From NCBI RefSeq assembly GCF_001483745.1, contig NZ_LQBL01000011.1, positions 62,001 to 126,000 on the forward strand: a DNA stretch of 64,000 nucleotides. Reading direction: 5' to 3'. The notes below the pieces were generated by a model. That model made no database searches, was not told where the DNA came from, and saw nothing but the letters and a program-made list of their open reading frames with translations. This document shows, piece after piece, positions 26,500 through 37,471 of this stretch. The stretch is from Serinicoccus chungangensis. Its GTDB lineage: Bacteria; Actinomycetota; Actinomycetes; Actinomycetales; Dermatophilaceae. A program made the position numbers and the translations under genes. Position 1 is the stretch's first letter; each line of letters begins with the position of its first letter.

Positions 26500-29027
26500 G
26501 CATCACCGACAAGGCGGCCGAGCAGACCGCGCCGGACGTGAAGATGGTCGAGCTGACCATCGACGACGTCCCCGTCTCCGTGCCGGAGGGCACCCTGGTG
26601 ATCCGGGCGGCGGAGCAGGTCGGCATCCACATCCCGCGCTTCTGCGACCACCCGCTCCTGGACCCGGTGGGGGCCTGCCGCCAGTGCCTCGTCGACGTCG
26701 CCACCCCCGACCGGGAGGGCAACGTCAAGCCGATGCCCAAGCCGCAGGCGTCCTGCACGATCGTGGCCACCCCGGGCATGGTCGTCAACACCCAGCACAC
26801 CAGCCCGGTGGCCGACAAGGCGCAGACCGGCGTCATGGAGCTCCTGCTCATCAACCACCCGTTGGACTGTCCGGTCTGCGACAAGGGTGGGGAGTGCCCG
26901 CTGCAGAACCAGGCGATGTCCGACGGTCGTCCCACGTCGCGCTTCGAGGACGTCAAGCGGACCTTCCCCAAGCCGGTGAGCATCTCCAGCCAGGTGCTGC
27001 TGGACCGGGAGCGGTGCGTCCTGTGCGCGCGGTGCACCCGGTTCTCCGAGCAGATCGCCGGTGACCCGTTCATCGCGCTCATCGAGCGCGGGGCCCTGCA
27101 GCAGGTCGGCATCTACGAGGAGCAGCCCTTCGAGAGCTACTTCTCCGGCAACACCGTGCAGATCTGCCCGGTGGGGGCGCTGACCGGCGCGGCCTACCGC
27201 TTCCGCTCCCGCCCCTTCGACCTGGTCTCCACCCCGAGCGTCTGCGAGCACTGCGCCTCCGGCTGCTCCCTGCGCACCGACCACCGCCGCGGTCAGGTCC
27301 TGCGCCGGATGGCCCTCGACGACCCCGAGGTCAACGAGGAGTGGAACTGCGACAAGGGCCGGTGGGCCTTCGCCTACGCCACCCTGCCGGACCGTCTGCA
27401 CGACCCGGTCGTGCGCGGCAGCGACGGCGAGTACGCCGTCAGCTCCTGGCGGGACGCCTATGCCGCCGCGGCCGCCGGGCTGTCCCGCGCGCGGTCCGCC
27501 GGCGGCGTCGGGGTGCTGCCCGGGGGCCGGGTCAGCGTCGAGGACGCCTACGCCTACGCCAAGCTGGCGCGGGTCGCGCTCGGCACCAACGACGTCGACC
27601 ACCGCTCCCGCCCGCACAGCACGGAGGAGGCGGACTTCCTGGCCGCCGCCGTCGCCGGGCAGCGCGAGGTCAGCTACGCCGACCTCGAGGCCGCTCCCTC
27701 GGTCCTGCTCGTCGGGCTGGAGCCGGAGGAGGAGAGCCCCATCGTCTTCCTGCGGCTGCGCAAGGGGCTGCGCAAGCACGCGACCCAGATCTTCGCGGTG
27801 GCGCCGTTCGCGACCCGCGGCCTGGAGAAGCTGGACGGCATGCTGCTGTCCTCCGCGCCGGGCACCGAGGCGGAGGTCCTGCACGCGCTGGCCCAGCGAC
27901 GCAGCGAGGGCCCCGGCACGGCCGACGACGGCCCGGTCGAGGCGCTCGACGTCAACCCCGTGCACGCCGCCTCCGACGCCCTGGCCGCCGGCTCGGTCAT
28001 CCTCGTGGGGGAGCGCCTCGCCGCCACCCCGGGGGCGCTGTCGGCCGCCGTGGCGCTGGCGCACACCACCGGCGCCTCCCTGGCCTGGGTGCCCCGACGT
28101 GCGGGTGAGCGGGGTGCCGTCGACGTCGGCACGCTGCCCGGACTGCTGCCCGGCGGTCGCCCGGTCGGGGACGCGGGCGCGGTGGCCGAGGTCGCCGACC
28201 GGTGGGGCGTGGACGCCCTGCCCGGCACCGTCGGACGCGACGCCACCGGCATCCTGCAGGCCGCCGCGGACGGCGAGCTCGCCGCGCTGGTGGTCGGCGG
28301 CGTCGAGATCGACGACCTGCCCGACCCGGCCCTGGCCCGCCGTGCGCTCGAGCGCGCCTTCGTGGTGTCCCTGGAGGTCCGGGAGAGCGAGGTGCACGCC
28401 TACGCCGACGTCATCCTCCCGGTGGCGCCGCAGCAGGAGAAGGCCGGTGCCTACGTCACCTGGGAAGGCCGGCTGCGGCCCTTCGAGCAGGCCATCGACA
28501 GCGGTGCCAGCTCCGACCACGTCATCCTGGACCGGCTCGCCGACGCCCTCGGCGTCCGGCTCGGGACCGGCACGGTCACCGAGGTGCGCCGCGAGCTCAC
28601 CGGGCTGGACCGGTGGGCGGGCACCCGGCCGAGCGCCCCGACGGTCGCCGCGGCCGGTCCGGCCAGCCCCGGCGACGGCGAGGCCGTCCTCGCCACCTGG
28701 CACCACCTGCTGGACGCCGGTCGCCTCCAGGACGGCGAGCCCTTCCTGGCCGGCACCGCGCCCACGGCGGTGGCCCGGCTGTCCGCGGCCACGGCCGCCG
28801 GCGCCGGGGTCGCCCCCGGCGGGACGGTCCGGGTCGCCACGACCACCGGCTCGCTGGAGCTGCCGGTCGAGGTCACCCCCATGCAGGACGGCGTGGTCTG
28901 GCTGCCGACGAACTCCCCGGGCTCCACCGTCCGGGCCACCCTCGGGGTGGACGCCGGGGCCGTGGTCTCGCTGTCCGCCGGCAGCTCCGCCGGACCCGAC
29001 CGACCGACCGCGCGAGGTGAGGCATGA
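26496..29027 (+). CDS. nuoG: NADH-quinone oxidoreductase subunit G
   Basis: An 843-residue subunit with the chain of iron-sulfur clusters. The N-terminal ferredoxin domain has [16 protein letters not shown]; then come [17 protein letters not shown] and [12 protein letters not shown]. The molybdopterin-oxidoreductase-like half begins with CEHCASGC, followed 27 residues later by a fourth cysteine (NCDKGRW), the spacing of the extra cluster N7 found in some bacteria. The rest is a degenerate molybdopterin fold ([21 protein letters not shown]). The ATG overlaps the nuoF stop. A GGAGAG lies about ten bases upstream. Confidence 0.95.
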   Translation: MSITDKAAEQTAPDVKMVELTIDDVPVSVPEGTLVIRAAEQVGIHIPRFCDHPLLDPVGACRQCLVDVATPDREGNVKPMPKPQASCTIVATPGMVVNTQHTSPVADKAQTGVMELLLINHPLDCPVCDKGGECPLQNQAMSDGRPTSRFEDVKRTFPKPVSISSQVLLDRERCVLCARCTRFSEQIAGDPFIALIERGALQQVGIYEEQPFESYFSGNTVQICPVGALTGAAYRFRSRPFDLVSTPSVCEHCASGCSLRTDHRRGQVLRRMALDDPEVNEEWNCDKGRWAFAYATLPDRLHDPVVRGSDGEYAVSSWRDAYAAAAAGLSRARSAGGVGVLPGGRVSVEDAYAYAKLARVALGTNDVDHRSRPHSTEEADFLAAAVAGQREVSYADLEAAPSVLLVGLEPEEESPIVFLRLRKGLRKHATQIFAVAPFATRGLEKLDGMLLSSAPGTEAEVLHALAQRRSEGPGTADDGPVEALDVNPVHAASDALAAGSVILVGERLAATPGALSAAVALAHTTGASLAWVPRRAGERGAVDVGTLPGLLPGGRPVGDAGAVAEVADRWGVDALPGTVGRDATGILQAAADGELAALVVGGVEIDDLPDPALARRALERAFVVSLEVRESEVHAYADVILPVAPQQEKAGAYVTWEGRLRPFEQAIDSGASSDHVILDRLADALGVRLGTGTVTEVRRELTGLDRWAGTRPSAPTVAAAGPASPGDGEAVLATWHHLLDAGRLQDGEPFLAGTAPTAVARLSAATAAGAGVAPGGTVRVATTTGSLELPVEVTPMQDGVVWLPTNSPGSTVRATLGVDAGAVVSLSAGSSAGPDRPTARGEA

Positions 29028-30454
29028 GCCTGCTCACGGCATACCCCGAGGTGATGACGAGCGTCCCGCTCGTCGCGCAGGACCTCCCGGCCGCCGACTT
29101 CAGCGACACCCCGTGGTGGCTCTCGCTCGTCAAGGCCTTCCTGCTGTTCGTCTACGTGATGATCTCGGTCGTCATCGTCATCTGGTTCGAGCGGCGCGTC
29201 ATCGGCCGGATGCAGCAGCGCCCCGGGCCCAACCGGCTCGGCCCGCTCGGCATCCTGCAGACCACCGCCGACGGCATCAAGCTGTTCCTCAAGGAGGACG
29301 TCACGCCCAAGGGCGCCGACAAGCTGATGTTCTACGCCGCGCCGCTCATCGTCGCGTCGTTGGCGTTCGTGTCCTTCGCCATCATCCCGCTGGGCGGGGA
29401 CGTGCAGATGTTCGGGCACACCACCCCGCTGCAGCTGACCGACACCCCGGTCGCGGTGCTGCTCGTCCTCGCGGTGGCCGGCGTGTCCGCCTACGGCTTC
29501 GTGCTGGCCGGCTGGTCCTCGGGCTCCACCTACCCGCTGCTCGGCGGCCTGCGCTCCACCGCCCAGGTCATCTCCTACGAGATCGCCATGGGCCTCTCGC
29601 TGGTCGCGGTGTTCCTCTACGCCGGGTCGATGTCGACCAGCCAGATCGTGGAGGCGCAGCAGCAGAGCACCGTGCTGGGCATCCCGCTGTGGTACATCGT
29701 GCCGCTGTTCTTCAGCTTCGTCGTCTACGTCATCACGATGATCGGCGAGACCAACCGGCTGCCCTTCGACCTCGCCGAGGGCGAGGGCGAGCTGGGTGGC
29801 GGCTTCCACACCGAGTACTCCTCGATGAAGTTCGGGATGTTCTTCCTCGGCGAGTACATCAACATGTTCACGGTGTCCGCGCTGGCCACCACCCTGTTCC
29901 TCGGCGGCTGGCACGCCCCGTGGCCGCTCAACGTCCTCTTCGACGGCGCGCTGGACTCCGGCTGGTGGGGCCTGCTGTGGTTCACCGCCAAGATGTGGGG
30001 CTTCATCTTCTTCTACGTCTGGGTGCGCGGCTCGCTGCCCCGGGTGCGCTACGACCAGTTCATGGCGCTGGGCTGGAAGATCCTCATCCCGCTCTCGCTG
30101 GTGTGGGTCGTCGCCGTCATGCTCATCCGGTCCGCCCAGGAGGGCTACTTCGGCGAGGGCCGCTGGGTGACGGTGCTCACCCTGGGCGGCATCGGCGTGT
30201 TCGTCCTCATCGGTATCCTCCTGTGGGATCGTTACGCCCAGCGACGTGCCGCGGCACGCGAGGAGGCGCAGGAGGTCCCCGAGGAGATCGACCCGTTCGC
30301 CGACGGGTACCCCGTCCCACCCATGCCCGGCCAACGGCTCGTCGAGCCGCGGCCGGCCGTCGAGCAGGCCCGACCGGTGACCGTCGCCGCAGGCCACCGT
30401 GACGGCGACGACCCTGGCACCGACAGCACCACCGAGGAGGAGCGCCGTGGCTGA
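29024..30454 (+). CDS. nuoH: NADH-quinone oxidoreductase subunit H
   Basis: A 476-residue membrane subunit at the junction with the peripheral arm, eight or nine helices. The quinone-entry motifs are [18 protein letters not shown] and LFLKEDVTP; the acidic loop is [19 protein letters not shown], followed by [18 protein letters not shown]. The C-terminal 80 residues after the last helix are a charged, proline-rich tail absent from most homologues. The ATG overlaps the nuoG stop, and its 3' end overlaps nuoI by eight bases. Confidence 0.96.
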   Translation: MSLLTAYPEVMTSVPLVAQDLPAADFSDTPWWLSLVKAFLLFVYVMISVVIVIWFERRVIGRMQQRPGPNRLGPLGILQTTADGIKLFLKEDVTPKGADKLMFYAAPLIVASLAFVSFAIIPLGGDVQMFGHTTPLQLTDTPVAVLLVLAVAGVSAYGFVLAGWSSGSTYPLLGGLRSTAQVISYEIAMGLSLVAVFLYAGSMSTSQIVEAQQQSTVLGIPLWYIVPLFFSFVVYVITMIGETNRLPFDLAEGEGELGGGFHTEYSSMKFGMFFLGEYINMFTVSALATTLFLGGWHAPWPLNVLFDGALDSGWWGLLWFTAKMWGFIFFYVWVRGSLPRVRYDQFMALGWKILIPLSLVWVVAVMLIRSAQEGYFGEGRWVTVLTLGGIGVFVLIGILLWDRYAQRRAAAREEAQEVPEEIDPFADGYPVPPMPGQRLVEPRPAVEQARPVTVAAGHRDGDDPGTDSTTEEERRG

Positions 30455-31163
30455 CCCGACCGAGCCTCATACCGACGAGCCCGCCCGCACCCACGCCGAC
30501 AGCACCCCCGCCCGTCGCGGCGAGACCGCCCCGGAGGGCGGCAAGAAGGAGCCGGGCCTGCTCGGCCAGCTCTTCGCCCCGGTGGCCGGTTTCGGCGTCA
30601 CCTTCGGGACCATGTTCCGCAAGGTGCCGACGCAGGAGTACCCCGAGGTCAAGCGCCCGACGGCACCCCGCTTCCACGGTCGTCACCAGCTCAACCGGCA
30701 CCCGGACGGCCTGGAGAAGTGCGTGGGCTGCGAGCTGTGCGCCTGGGCCTGCCCGGCCGACGCCATCTACGTCGAGGGCGCCGACAACACCGACGACGCC
30801 CGGTTCAGCCCCGGCGAGCGGTACGGCCGCGTCTACCAGATCAACTACCTGCGCTGCATCTTCTGCGGTCTGTGCATCGAGGCGTGCCCCACCCGGGCGC
30901 TGACGATGACCAACGAGTACGAGCTGGCCGACTCCGAGCGGGCACCGCTCATCTACGAGAAGCACCAGCTGCTCGCCCCGCTGCGCCCGGACATGCTGAC
31001 CCCGCCGTTCCCCATGGCCGAGGGCATGGAGGAGCGTGACTACTACCGGGGCAGGGTGACCGGCGCGACGCGCGGCCAGCAGGACTACGTCGAGCAGCGG
31101 GACGCGCGGCGTGACGACGCCGCGTCCGACGCCGACGCGGCGCAGGTGGAGGCGCGTTCATGA
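30447..31163 (+). CDS. nuoI: NADH-quinone oxidoreductase subunit I
   Basis: A 238-residue subunit with two [4Fe-4S] clusters (N6a, N6b). The ligands are C92, C95, C98, C102 ([12 protein letters not shown]) and C137, C140, C143, C147 ([12 protein letters not shown]). An N-terminal extension of about 35 charged residues and a charged C-terminus flank the core. The GTG at 30447 has GAGGAGG six bases upstream and lies inside the nuoH end. It passes electrons from NuoG toward NuoB. Confidence 0.95.
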   Translation: MADPTEPHTDEPARTHADSTPARRGETAPEGGKKEPGLLGQLFAPVAGFGVTFGTMFRKVPTQEYPEVKRPTAPRFHGRHQLNRHPDGLEKCVGCELCAWACPADAIYVEGADNTDDARFSPGERYGRVYQINYLRCIFCGLCIEACPTRALTMTNEYELADSERAPLIYEKHQLLAPLRPDMLTPPFPMAEGMEERDYYRGRVTGATRGQQDYVEQRDARRDDAASDADAAQVEARS

Positions 31164-32077
31164 CCCCGGACCGGATCGACGGCATGGAGGTCGGTCTCTT
31201 CTGGGTCCTCGCCGTCGTCGCCGTCGCCGGCGCCCTCGGGCTGCTCTTCGCCCGCAAGGCGGTCCACGCCGCCATGGCGATGGCGATGACCATGATCAGC
31301 CTCGGCGTCATCTACATCGTCCAGCAGGCGGAGTTCGTGGGGATCATCCAGATCTTCGTCTACTCCGGCGCCGTGATGATGCTCTTCCTCTTCGTCGTCA
31401 TGCTCGTCGGCGTCGACGCCTCCGACTCCACCGTCGAGACGCTACCCCTGCAGCGGGTGCTCGCCTTCGGCCTGGGCGCCCTCTTCGTGGCCGCCGCCGT
31501 CTACGGGCTGACCCGGGTCACCTGGCCGGCCGCGGTCGGGCTGAGCACCGTGCAGGCCGAGGGCACCGTCACCGCCCTGGCCCGGGAGATCTTCGAGCGG
31601 CAGGTGCTCACCTTCGAGACGCTGGGGGCGTTGCTCGTCATCGCCGTCATGGGCGCGATGGTCCTGGCGCACCGCGAGCGGCTCACGCCGAAGCGGACCC
31701 AGCGCCAGCTCTCCCAGGAGCGGCTGCGGACCGGCGAGTGGCTCGCCGGCAAGCCCAACCCCGGGGTGTACGCCCGGCACAACGCCGCGGACACCCCCGC
31801 CCTGGCGCCGGACGGCAGCCCGGTCGAGGAGTCGGTCCCGCGGGTGCTGGTCGCGCGCGGCCAGGTCACCAACCCCGGGAGCTACCGCCTCCCGGCGGGC
31901 AGCGGACGCGCCGACGGGCAGCCCCCGGCCGAGCAGTCCCGCGAGGACCTGCCGACGGGGACCAACGCCGCCACCGACAACGAGATGACCAAGCAGGAGG
32001 GCCCGGCGCAGCCCGACGACACGGCCCCCGGGCCCGAGGCCGGGCGCGGCGAACGATCGGACGGGGAGGAGCGCTGA
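31160..32077 (+). CDS. nuoJ: NADH-quinone oxidoreductase subunit J
   Basis: A 305-residue membrane subunit with five helices in the first 175 residues. The conserved [18 protein letters not shown] segment near helix 3 carries the pi-bulge region. About 130 residues follow the last helix as a hydrophilic tail ending in a run of Glu, Gly and Asp, so the protein is much longer than the usual 165-200 residues. ATG overlaps the nuoI stop (ATGA). Confidence 0.94.
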   Translation: MTPDRIDGMEVGLFWVLAVVAVAGALGLLFARKAVHAAMAMAMTMISLGVIYIVQQAEFVGIIQIFVYSGAVMMLFLFVVMLVGVDASDSTVETLPLQRVLAFGLGALFVAAAVYGLTRVTWPAAVGLSTVQAEGTVTALAREIFERQVLTFETLGALLVIAVMGAMVLAHRERLTPKRTQRQLSQERLRTGEWLAGKPNPGVYARHNAADTPALAPDGSPVEESVPRVLVARGQVTNPGSYRLPAGSGRADGQPPAEQSREDLPTGTNAATDNEMTKQEGPAQPDDTAPGPEAGRGERSDGEER

Positions 32078-32376
32078 TGGGACTCGAGGCCTACATCTAC
32101 CTGTCGGTGGTGCTCTTCTCGCTGGGCGCCATCACCGTCCTGACGCGGCGCAACACCATCATCGTCTTCATGGGCATCGAGCTCATGCTCAACGCCTGCA
32201 ACCTGGCGCTGGTCACCTTCGCCCGCATCCACGGCACCCTCGACGGGCAGGTCTACGCCCTGTTCGTCATGGTGGTCGCCGCGGCCGAGGTGGTCGTCGG
32301 GCTGGCGATCATCATGTCCATCTTCCGTGCGCGTCGCTCGGCCTCGGTCGACGACGCCAACCTGCTCAAGCTGTAA
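32077..32376 (+). CDS. nuoK: NADH-quinone oxidoreductase subunit K
   Basis: A 99-residue subunit with three helices. [15 protein letters not shown] carries the conserved membrane glutamate of helix 2, and [20 protein letters not shown] holds the second glutamate in helix 3. Length is normal. It starts at an ATG overlapping the nuoJ stop and ends with TAA, which is part of the AAGGAG ribosome-binding site of nuoL. Confidence 0.96.
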   Translation: MGLEAYIYLSVVLFSLGAITVLTRRNTIIVFMGIELMLNACNLALVTFARIHGTLDGQVYALFVMVVAAAEVVVGLAIIMSIFRARRSASVDDANLLKL

Positions 32377-32385
32377 GGAGCGCTC

Positions 32386-34368
32386 GTGTCTGTGCACGAC
32401 CTGAGCCACGGGCTGGCCACCCTCAGCCTCGCGGCGGCCGAACACGAAGGCGGAGCGAGCGCCGTCCACGCCACCCAGGCCGACGGCCTGGCGGCCTTCG
32501 GCTGGCTGCTCGTCGCGCTGCCGCTGGTCGGCGCGGCCGTCCTGCTGCTCGGTGGCCGCGCCACGGACCGGTGGGGGCCGGCCCTGGCGACCGCGCTGTC
32601 CTGGGGCAGCTTCGTCGTCGGTGTCCTCGTCATCGTCCAGCTCACCGGGCTGGGCCCGGAGGAGCGCGCGCTGTCGGTGCCGCTGTGGGACTGGGTGAGC
32701 GTGGGGGAGCTGTCGCTCTCGGCCGGCCTGCTGCTGGACCCCCTGTCGCTGGCCTTCGTCATGCTCATCACCTTCGTGGGCAGCCTCATCCACGTCTACT
32801 CCCTGGGCTACATGGCCGAGGACCCGGACCGGCGCCGGTTCTTCGCCTACCTCAACCTCTTCGTCGCGGCGATGCTCATCCTCGTGCTCGCCGACTCCTA
32901 CCTGCTCCTCTTCGTCGGCTGGGAGGGCGTCGGCCTGGCGTCCTACCTGCTCATCGGCTTCTGGAACTGGAACCCGGACTACGCCGCGGCCGCCAACAAG
33001 GCGTTTGTGGTCAACCGGGTCGGTGACGTCGGGCTCATCACCGCGATGGCGATCATGCTCGCGACCTTCGGGGCGCTGGACTTCGCGACCGTCCACGGCA
33101 GCGCCGGCGGGGCGAGCGACCTCACGCTGACCCTCATCGGTCTCGCGCTGCTGCTCGGGGCCTGCGGCAAGTCGGCGCAGTTCCCGCTGCAGAGCTGGCT
33201 GGGGGACGCGATGGCCGGCCCGACCCCGGTGTCGGCGCTCATCCACGCGGCGACCATGGTCACCGCCGGCGTCTACCTCATCGCCCGCAGCCAGGCGATC
33301 TACGACCTCACCCCGGACGCCCGGCTGGTCGTGGCGATCGTCGGGGCGATCACCCTGCTGTACGGCGCCTTCGTCGGCTGCGCCAAGGACGACATCAAGA
33401 AGGCCCTCGCGGCCTCCACGATGAGCCAGATCGGCTACATGATGCTCGCGGTCGGGCTCGGCCCGGTCGGCTACCTCTACGCGATCTTCCACCTGGTCAC
33501 CCACGGCTTCTTCAAGGCCAACATGTTCCTCGGGGCCGGCTCGGTCATGCACGCCATGGGCAACCGGGTGGACATGCGCCGTTTCGGTGCCCTCCGCAAG
33601 GACATCAAGATCACCTTCGTCACCTTCCTGGCCGGGTGGCTCGCCATCATCGGCTTCCCGTTCACCGCGGGGTGGTACTCGAAGGACTACATCATCGAGA
33701 CCGCCTTCGCCGAGCCGGGCTGGCGGGCCTGGGTGTTCGGCGGCGTCGCGCTCCTGGGTGCCGGGATCACCGCGTTCTACATGTCCCGCCTGTTCTTCAT
33801 GACCTTCTTCGGCAGGGCCCGCTGGCACGACGACGCCCACCCGCACGAGTCACCGCTGGTGATGACCGTCCCGATGATGGTCCTCGCCCTGGGGTCGCTG
33901 GTGCTGGGCCTCGTGCTCTACCCGACCGGCATCATCACCGCGTGGCTCGAGCCGGTCTTCGGGCACGCCGAGCACGGCGAGCCGCTCATCCCGGTGCTCG
34001 CCATCCAGGTCCTCGCCTTCGTCCTCATGCTGGTCGGGGCCGGTCTGGCCTGGATGATGTACGGCCGGCGCGAGGTCCCGCAGACCGCGCCGGAGGCCGG
34101 GCCGCTCACCCGGGCCGCCCGCCGTGACTTCTACCAGGACGACCTCAACGACGCGCTCTTCACCGGCCCCACCATGACCCTGGCGCGGACCTCCGTGGAG
34201 GCGGACAGCGTGCTGGTCGAGGGGACGGTGACCGGTGGCACGACCGGCGGGCTCAACAGCCTGTCCCGCGTCCTGCGCCGTGCGCAGAACGGCTTCGTCC
34301 GCTCCTATGCCCTGACGATGCTCCTGGGCGTCGTCGTGATCCTCGGTGCCGTCTGGGTGATGCAGTGA
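32386..34368 (+). CDS. nuoL: NADH-quinone oxidoreductase subunit L
   Basis: A 660-residue antiporter-like proton-pumping subunit at the far end of the membrane arm, with about 16 helices and the long lateral helix at the C-terminus (about residues 540-640). Core motifs include LFVGWEGVGLASYLLIGFW, with the conserved glutamate, KSAQFPLQSWLGDAMAGPTPVSALIHAATMV and FFKANMFLGAGSVMHAMG. The GTG at 32386 has AAGGAG five bases upstream. The first 40 residues are histidine- and alanine-rich before the first helix. Confidence 0.96.
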   Translation: MSVHDLSHGLATLSLAAAEHEGGASAVHATQADGLAAFGWLLVALPLVGAAVLLLGGRATDRWGPALATALSWGSFVVGVLVIVQLTGLGPEERALSVPLWDWVSVGELSLSAGLLLDPLSLAFVMLITFVGSLIHVYSLGYMAEDPDRRRFFAYLNLFVAAMLILVLADSYLLLFVGWEGVGLASYLLIGFWNWNPDYAAAANKAFVVNRVGDVGLITAMAIMLATFGALDFATVHGSAGGASDLTLTLIGLALLLGACGKSAQFPLQSWLGDAMAGPTPVSALIHAATMVTAGVYLIARSQAIYDLTPDARLVVAIVGAITLLYGAFVGCAKDDIKKALAASTMSQIGYMMLAVGLGPVGYLYAIFHLVTHGFFKANMFLGAGSVMHAMGNRVDMRRFGALRKDIKITFVTFLAGWLAIIGFPFTAGWYSKDYIIETAFAEPGWRAWVFGGVALLGAGITAFYMSRLFFMTFFGRARWHDDAHPHESPLVMTVPMMVLALGSLVLGLVLYPTGIITAWLEPVFGHAEHGEPLIPVLAIQVLAFVLMLVGAGLAWMMYGRREVPQTAPEAGPLTRAARRDFYQDDLNDALFTGPTMTLARTSVEADSVLVEGTVTGGTTGGLNSLSRVLRRAQNGFVRSYALTMLLGVVVILGAVWVMQ

Positions 34369-35924
34369 TGAGTTTTCCCTGGTTGACCACGCTGCTCGTG
34401 CTGCCGCTCGTTGGCGCGCTCGTGGTGTCCCTCCTGCCCAAGGGCAGCACGATCGTCCGCCCGGTCGCCCTCGGGGTGGCCCTGGCGACCCTGGCCGTCG
34501 GCATCGGTGCCGCCACCCAGTACCGCATCGGCGGCGGCCCCGGGGGCGAGCAGTTCCAGCTCACCGAGGTCTACTCCTGGATCCCGCAGTTCGGGGTGTC
34601 CTACGCCCTCGGGGTCGACGGCATCTCGCTGTCGATGATCCTGCTCGGGCTGGTGCTCGTGCCGATCTGCATCGTCGCGGCCTGGGACGACGTGCCGGCC
34701 GTGGGCCGTCGCCAGCACGGCTACTTCGCGCTCATGCTGGCGCTCACCTCGATGATGGTCGGCGTCTTCGCGGCCATCGACGTGTTCCTCTTCTACGTCT
34801 TCTTCGAGGCGATGCTCATCCCCGTCTACTTCCTCATCGGGGTCTTCGGCGGCAGCCGCCGGGCGCGGGCGGCCACGTCCTTCCTGCTCTACTCCCTGGC
34901 GGGCGGGCTCATCATGCTCGTCGCCGTCATCGGGGTCTACCTCGCCGGCCCCCGGGGCACCGACGGGTTCCTGCTGTCGAACCTCACCGGCATGGACCTG
35001 TCGGTGGAGGCCGGGCGGTGGCTCTTCGTGGGCTTCTTCATCGCCTTCGCGATCAAGGCCCCGATGTGGCCGGTCCACACCTGGCTGCCGCTGGCCGCCG
35101 AGCAGGCCCGCCCGGCGACGTCGGTCCTGCTCGTGGGCGTCCTCGACAAGGTGGGCACCTACGGGATGATCCGTTTCTGCCTCACGCTGTTCCCCGAGGC
35201 GAGCCAGTGGGCCACCCCGGTGATCCTGGCCCTCGCGCTGGTCTCGCTCTTCGTCGGGGCGTTCCTGGCCATCGGGCAGACCGACATGCTGCGGCTCATC
35301 AGCTACACCTCGATCAGCCACTTCGGCTTCATCGTGCTGGGCATCTTCGCCTTCACCACGGTGAGCCAGACCGGGGCGACCCTCTACATGGTCAACCACG
35401 GCTTCACGACGGCCGGGCTGTTCCTCGTCGCCGGCATGCTCATCGTCCGGCGCGGCTCGCGTGACCTGCGTGACTTCGGCGGCTGGCAGCGGGTCACCCC
35501 GCTGGTGGCCGGGGCGCTGTTCGTCTCCGGCATGTCCGGCCTGGCGCTGCCCGGGCTGAACTCGTTCGTCAGCGAGTTCCTCGTCATCGTCGGCACCTTC
35601 GGGCGGCACCCGTGGCTCGCGGTCATCTCCGCGATCGGGGTCATCCTGGCGGCCGTCTACATCCTCGTGATGTACCAGAAGGTCGCCACCGGCCCGCGGC
35701 CCACGGGACCCGAGGTCGAGGACGTCACCGACATGAGCGGCCGGGAGAAGTGGGTGGTCGCCCCGATCATCGCCGCCTTCCTGGTGCTCGGCTTCTACCC
35801 CAAGCCGGTGCTCGACCTGCTGGAGCCCGCCGTGCAGCAGACGCTGCAGACGGTCGGGATCAGTGATCCGGCACCCGCCGTCGACACCGCCGCCAACCAC
35901 TCGACCGAGGGGAGTGACCACTGA
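34368..35924 (+). CDS. nuoM: NADH-quinone oxidoreductase subunit M
   Basis: A 518-residue antiporter-like subunit with about 14 helices. Visible motifs are LGVDGISLSMILLG, FYVFFEAMLIPVYFLIGVFGG with the key glutamate, KAPMWPVHTWLPLAAEQARPATSVLLVGVLDKVGTYG with the lysine, and LISYTSISHFGFIVLG. The ATG at 34368 overlaps the nuoL stop; a GTG one codon earlier is an alternative. Confidence 0.96.
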   Translation: MSFPWLTTLLVLPLVGALVVSLLPKGSTIVRPVALGVALATLAVGIGAATQYRIGGGPGGEQFQLTEVYSWIPQFGVSYALGVDGISLSMILLGLVLVPICIVAAWDDVPAVGRRQHGYFALMLALTSMMVGVFAAIDVFLFYVFFEAMLIPVYFLIGVFGGSRRARAATSFLLYSLAGGLIMLVAVIGVYLAGPRGTDGFLLSNLTGMDLSVEAGRWLFVGFFIAFAIKAPMWPVHTWLPLAAEQARPATSVLLVGVLDKVGTYGMIRFCLTLFPEASQWATPVILALALVSLFVGAFLAIGQTDMLRLISYTSISHFGFIVLGIFAFTTVSQTGATLYMVNHGFTTAGLFLVAGMLIVRRGSRDLRDFGGWQRVTPLVAGALFVSGMSGLALPGLNSFVSEFLVIVGTFGRHPWLAVISAIGVILAAVYILVMYQKVATGPRPTGPEVEDVTDMSGREKWVVAPIIAAFLVLGFYPKPVLDLLEPAVQQTLQTVGISDPAPAVDTAANHSTEGSDH

Positions 35925-37471
35925 TGGGTGGCTCCATGTTCGTCGCGCCCGAGATCAACTACACGGCGCTGCTCCCGATGATCATCGTCTTCGTGGGTGG
36001 CCTGGTGGGGGTCACGGTCGAGGGCTTCGCCTCACGGCGCACGCGGTATGCCGTGCAGGTCCCGTTGTCGATCGCGACCCTCGTCCTGGCGCTGCTCGCC
36101 CTGGTCCTGCTCGGCCAGGACAACGAGGGCATCACGGCCGCCGGCACGGTGGCCGTGGACGGCGTCACCCTGGCCCTGCAGGGCCTGGTGCTCGTGCTGT
36201 CCATCCTGGGCCTGCTCGTCATGAGCGAGCGGTTCGGCGGTGAGCAGCCCGACGCCTTCACCCAGTCCGGGGTCTCCACCCCGGGCTCGGCGGAGGAGAC
36301 GCTGGCGACCAAGGTCGGGGCGACCACGACCGAGGTCTACCCGCTCACCCTCATGTCCGTCGGCGGCATGATGCTCTTCGTCGCCGCCAACGACCTCATC
36401 CTGCTCTTCGTGGCGCTGGAGATCCTCTCCCTGCCGCTCTACGTCCTGGCCGGCCTGGCCCGGCGTCGCCGGCTGCTGTCGCAGGAGGCCTCGCTCAAGT
36501 ACTTCCTGCTCGGCAGCTTCTCCAGCGCCTTCTACCTCTTCGGGGCGGTGCTGCTCTACGGCTACGCCGGGTCGACGCGGTTCTCCGACATCGCGGCCGC
36601 CATCAGCAGCAACGTCGGCATGGACGGCCTGCTCGTCCCGGGCGTCCTGCTCGTCTCCGTCGGGCTGCTCTTCAAGGTCGGCGCCGTGCCCTTCCACGCG
36701 TGGACCCCCGACGTCTACCAGGGGGCCCCGACCCCGGTCACCGGCTTCATGGCCGCCTGCACCAAGGTCGCCGCGTTCGGCGCGATGCTGCGCGTGCTCT
36801 ACGTCGCCGTCGAGGGGGCCCGGCTGGAGTGGCAGCCGGTCATCGCCGTCGTCGCCGCGCTGTCGATGGTGGTCGGCGCCCTGCTGGCGATCGTCCAGAC
36901 CGACGTCAAGCGGATCCTGGCCTACTCCTCGATCGCGCACGCCGGGTTCATTCTCACCGGTGTCGTGGCCCTGGACGTGGCCGGCGTGTCCAGCACGATG
37001 TTCTACCTCGCGACCTACGGCTTCATGACCATCCCGGCGTTCGCCATCGTCGCCCTCGTGCGCAGCTCGGGGACCGAGGCCACGCTGGTCGACCAGTGGG
37101 CCGGCCTGGGGCGTCGCTCGCCGTGGATCGCGGCCAGCTTCACCTTCCTGCTCATGGCGTTCGCGGGCATCCCGCTGACCTCCGGCTTCACCGGCAAGTT
37201 CGCGGTCTTCTCCGCAGCGGTGAGCCAGGGCTGGGCCTGGCTCGCGGTCGTCGGCGTGCTCGCCAGCGCCGTCACCGCCTACATCTACTTCGTGCTGGTC
37301 GTGCAGATGTGGCTGGGCGACCCCGGTGACGCGGCCGGCACCGTCGTGGCGCGCCCGTCCTGGATGACCTCGTTCGCGATCCTCGTCGGCGTCGCCATCA
37401 CCCTGGCCCTCGGGGTCATGCCCTCCCCGGTCCTGGACCTCGCGCAGAGCACCGCGGCGTTCCTGCGGTGA
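35924..37471 (+). CDS. nuoN: NADH-quinone oxidoreductase subunit N
   Basis: A 515-residue antiporter-like subunit with about 14 helices. It contains LFVALEILSLPLYVLAGLAR with the conserved glutamate, FKVGAVPFHAWTPDVYQGAPTPVTGFMAACTKVAAFG with the lysine, and RILAYSSIAHAGFILTG. The ATG at 35924 overlaps the nuoM stop; an ATG at 35936 is possible. The stop overlaps the GTG of the next gene, so the prenyl synthase belongs to the operon. Confidence 0.96.
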   Translation: MGGSMFVAPEINYTALLPMIIVFVGGLVGVTVEGFASRRTRYAVQVPLSIATLVLALLALVLLGQDNEGITAAGTVAVDGVTLALQGLVLVLSILGLLVMSERFGGEQPDAFTQSGVSTPGSAEETLATKVGATTTEVYPLTLMSVGGMMLFVAANDLILLFVALEILSLPLYVLAGLARRRRLLSQEASLKYFLLGSFSSAFYLFGAVLLYGYAGSTRFSDIAAAISSNVGMDGLLVPGVLLVSVGLLFKVGAVPFHAWTPDVYQGAPTPVTGFMAACTKVAAFGAMLRVLYVAVEGARLEWQPVIAVVAALSMVVGALLAIVQTDVKRILAYSSIAHAGFILTGVVALDVAGVSSTMFYLATYGFMTIPAFAIVALVRSSGTEATLVDQWAGLGRRSPWIAASFTFLLMAFAGIPLTSGFTGKFAVFSAAVSQGWAWLAVVGVLASAVTAYIYFVLVVQMWLGDPGDAAGTVVARPSWMTSFAILVGVAITLALGVMPSPVLDLAQSTAAFLR

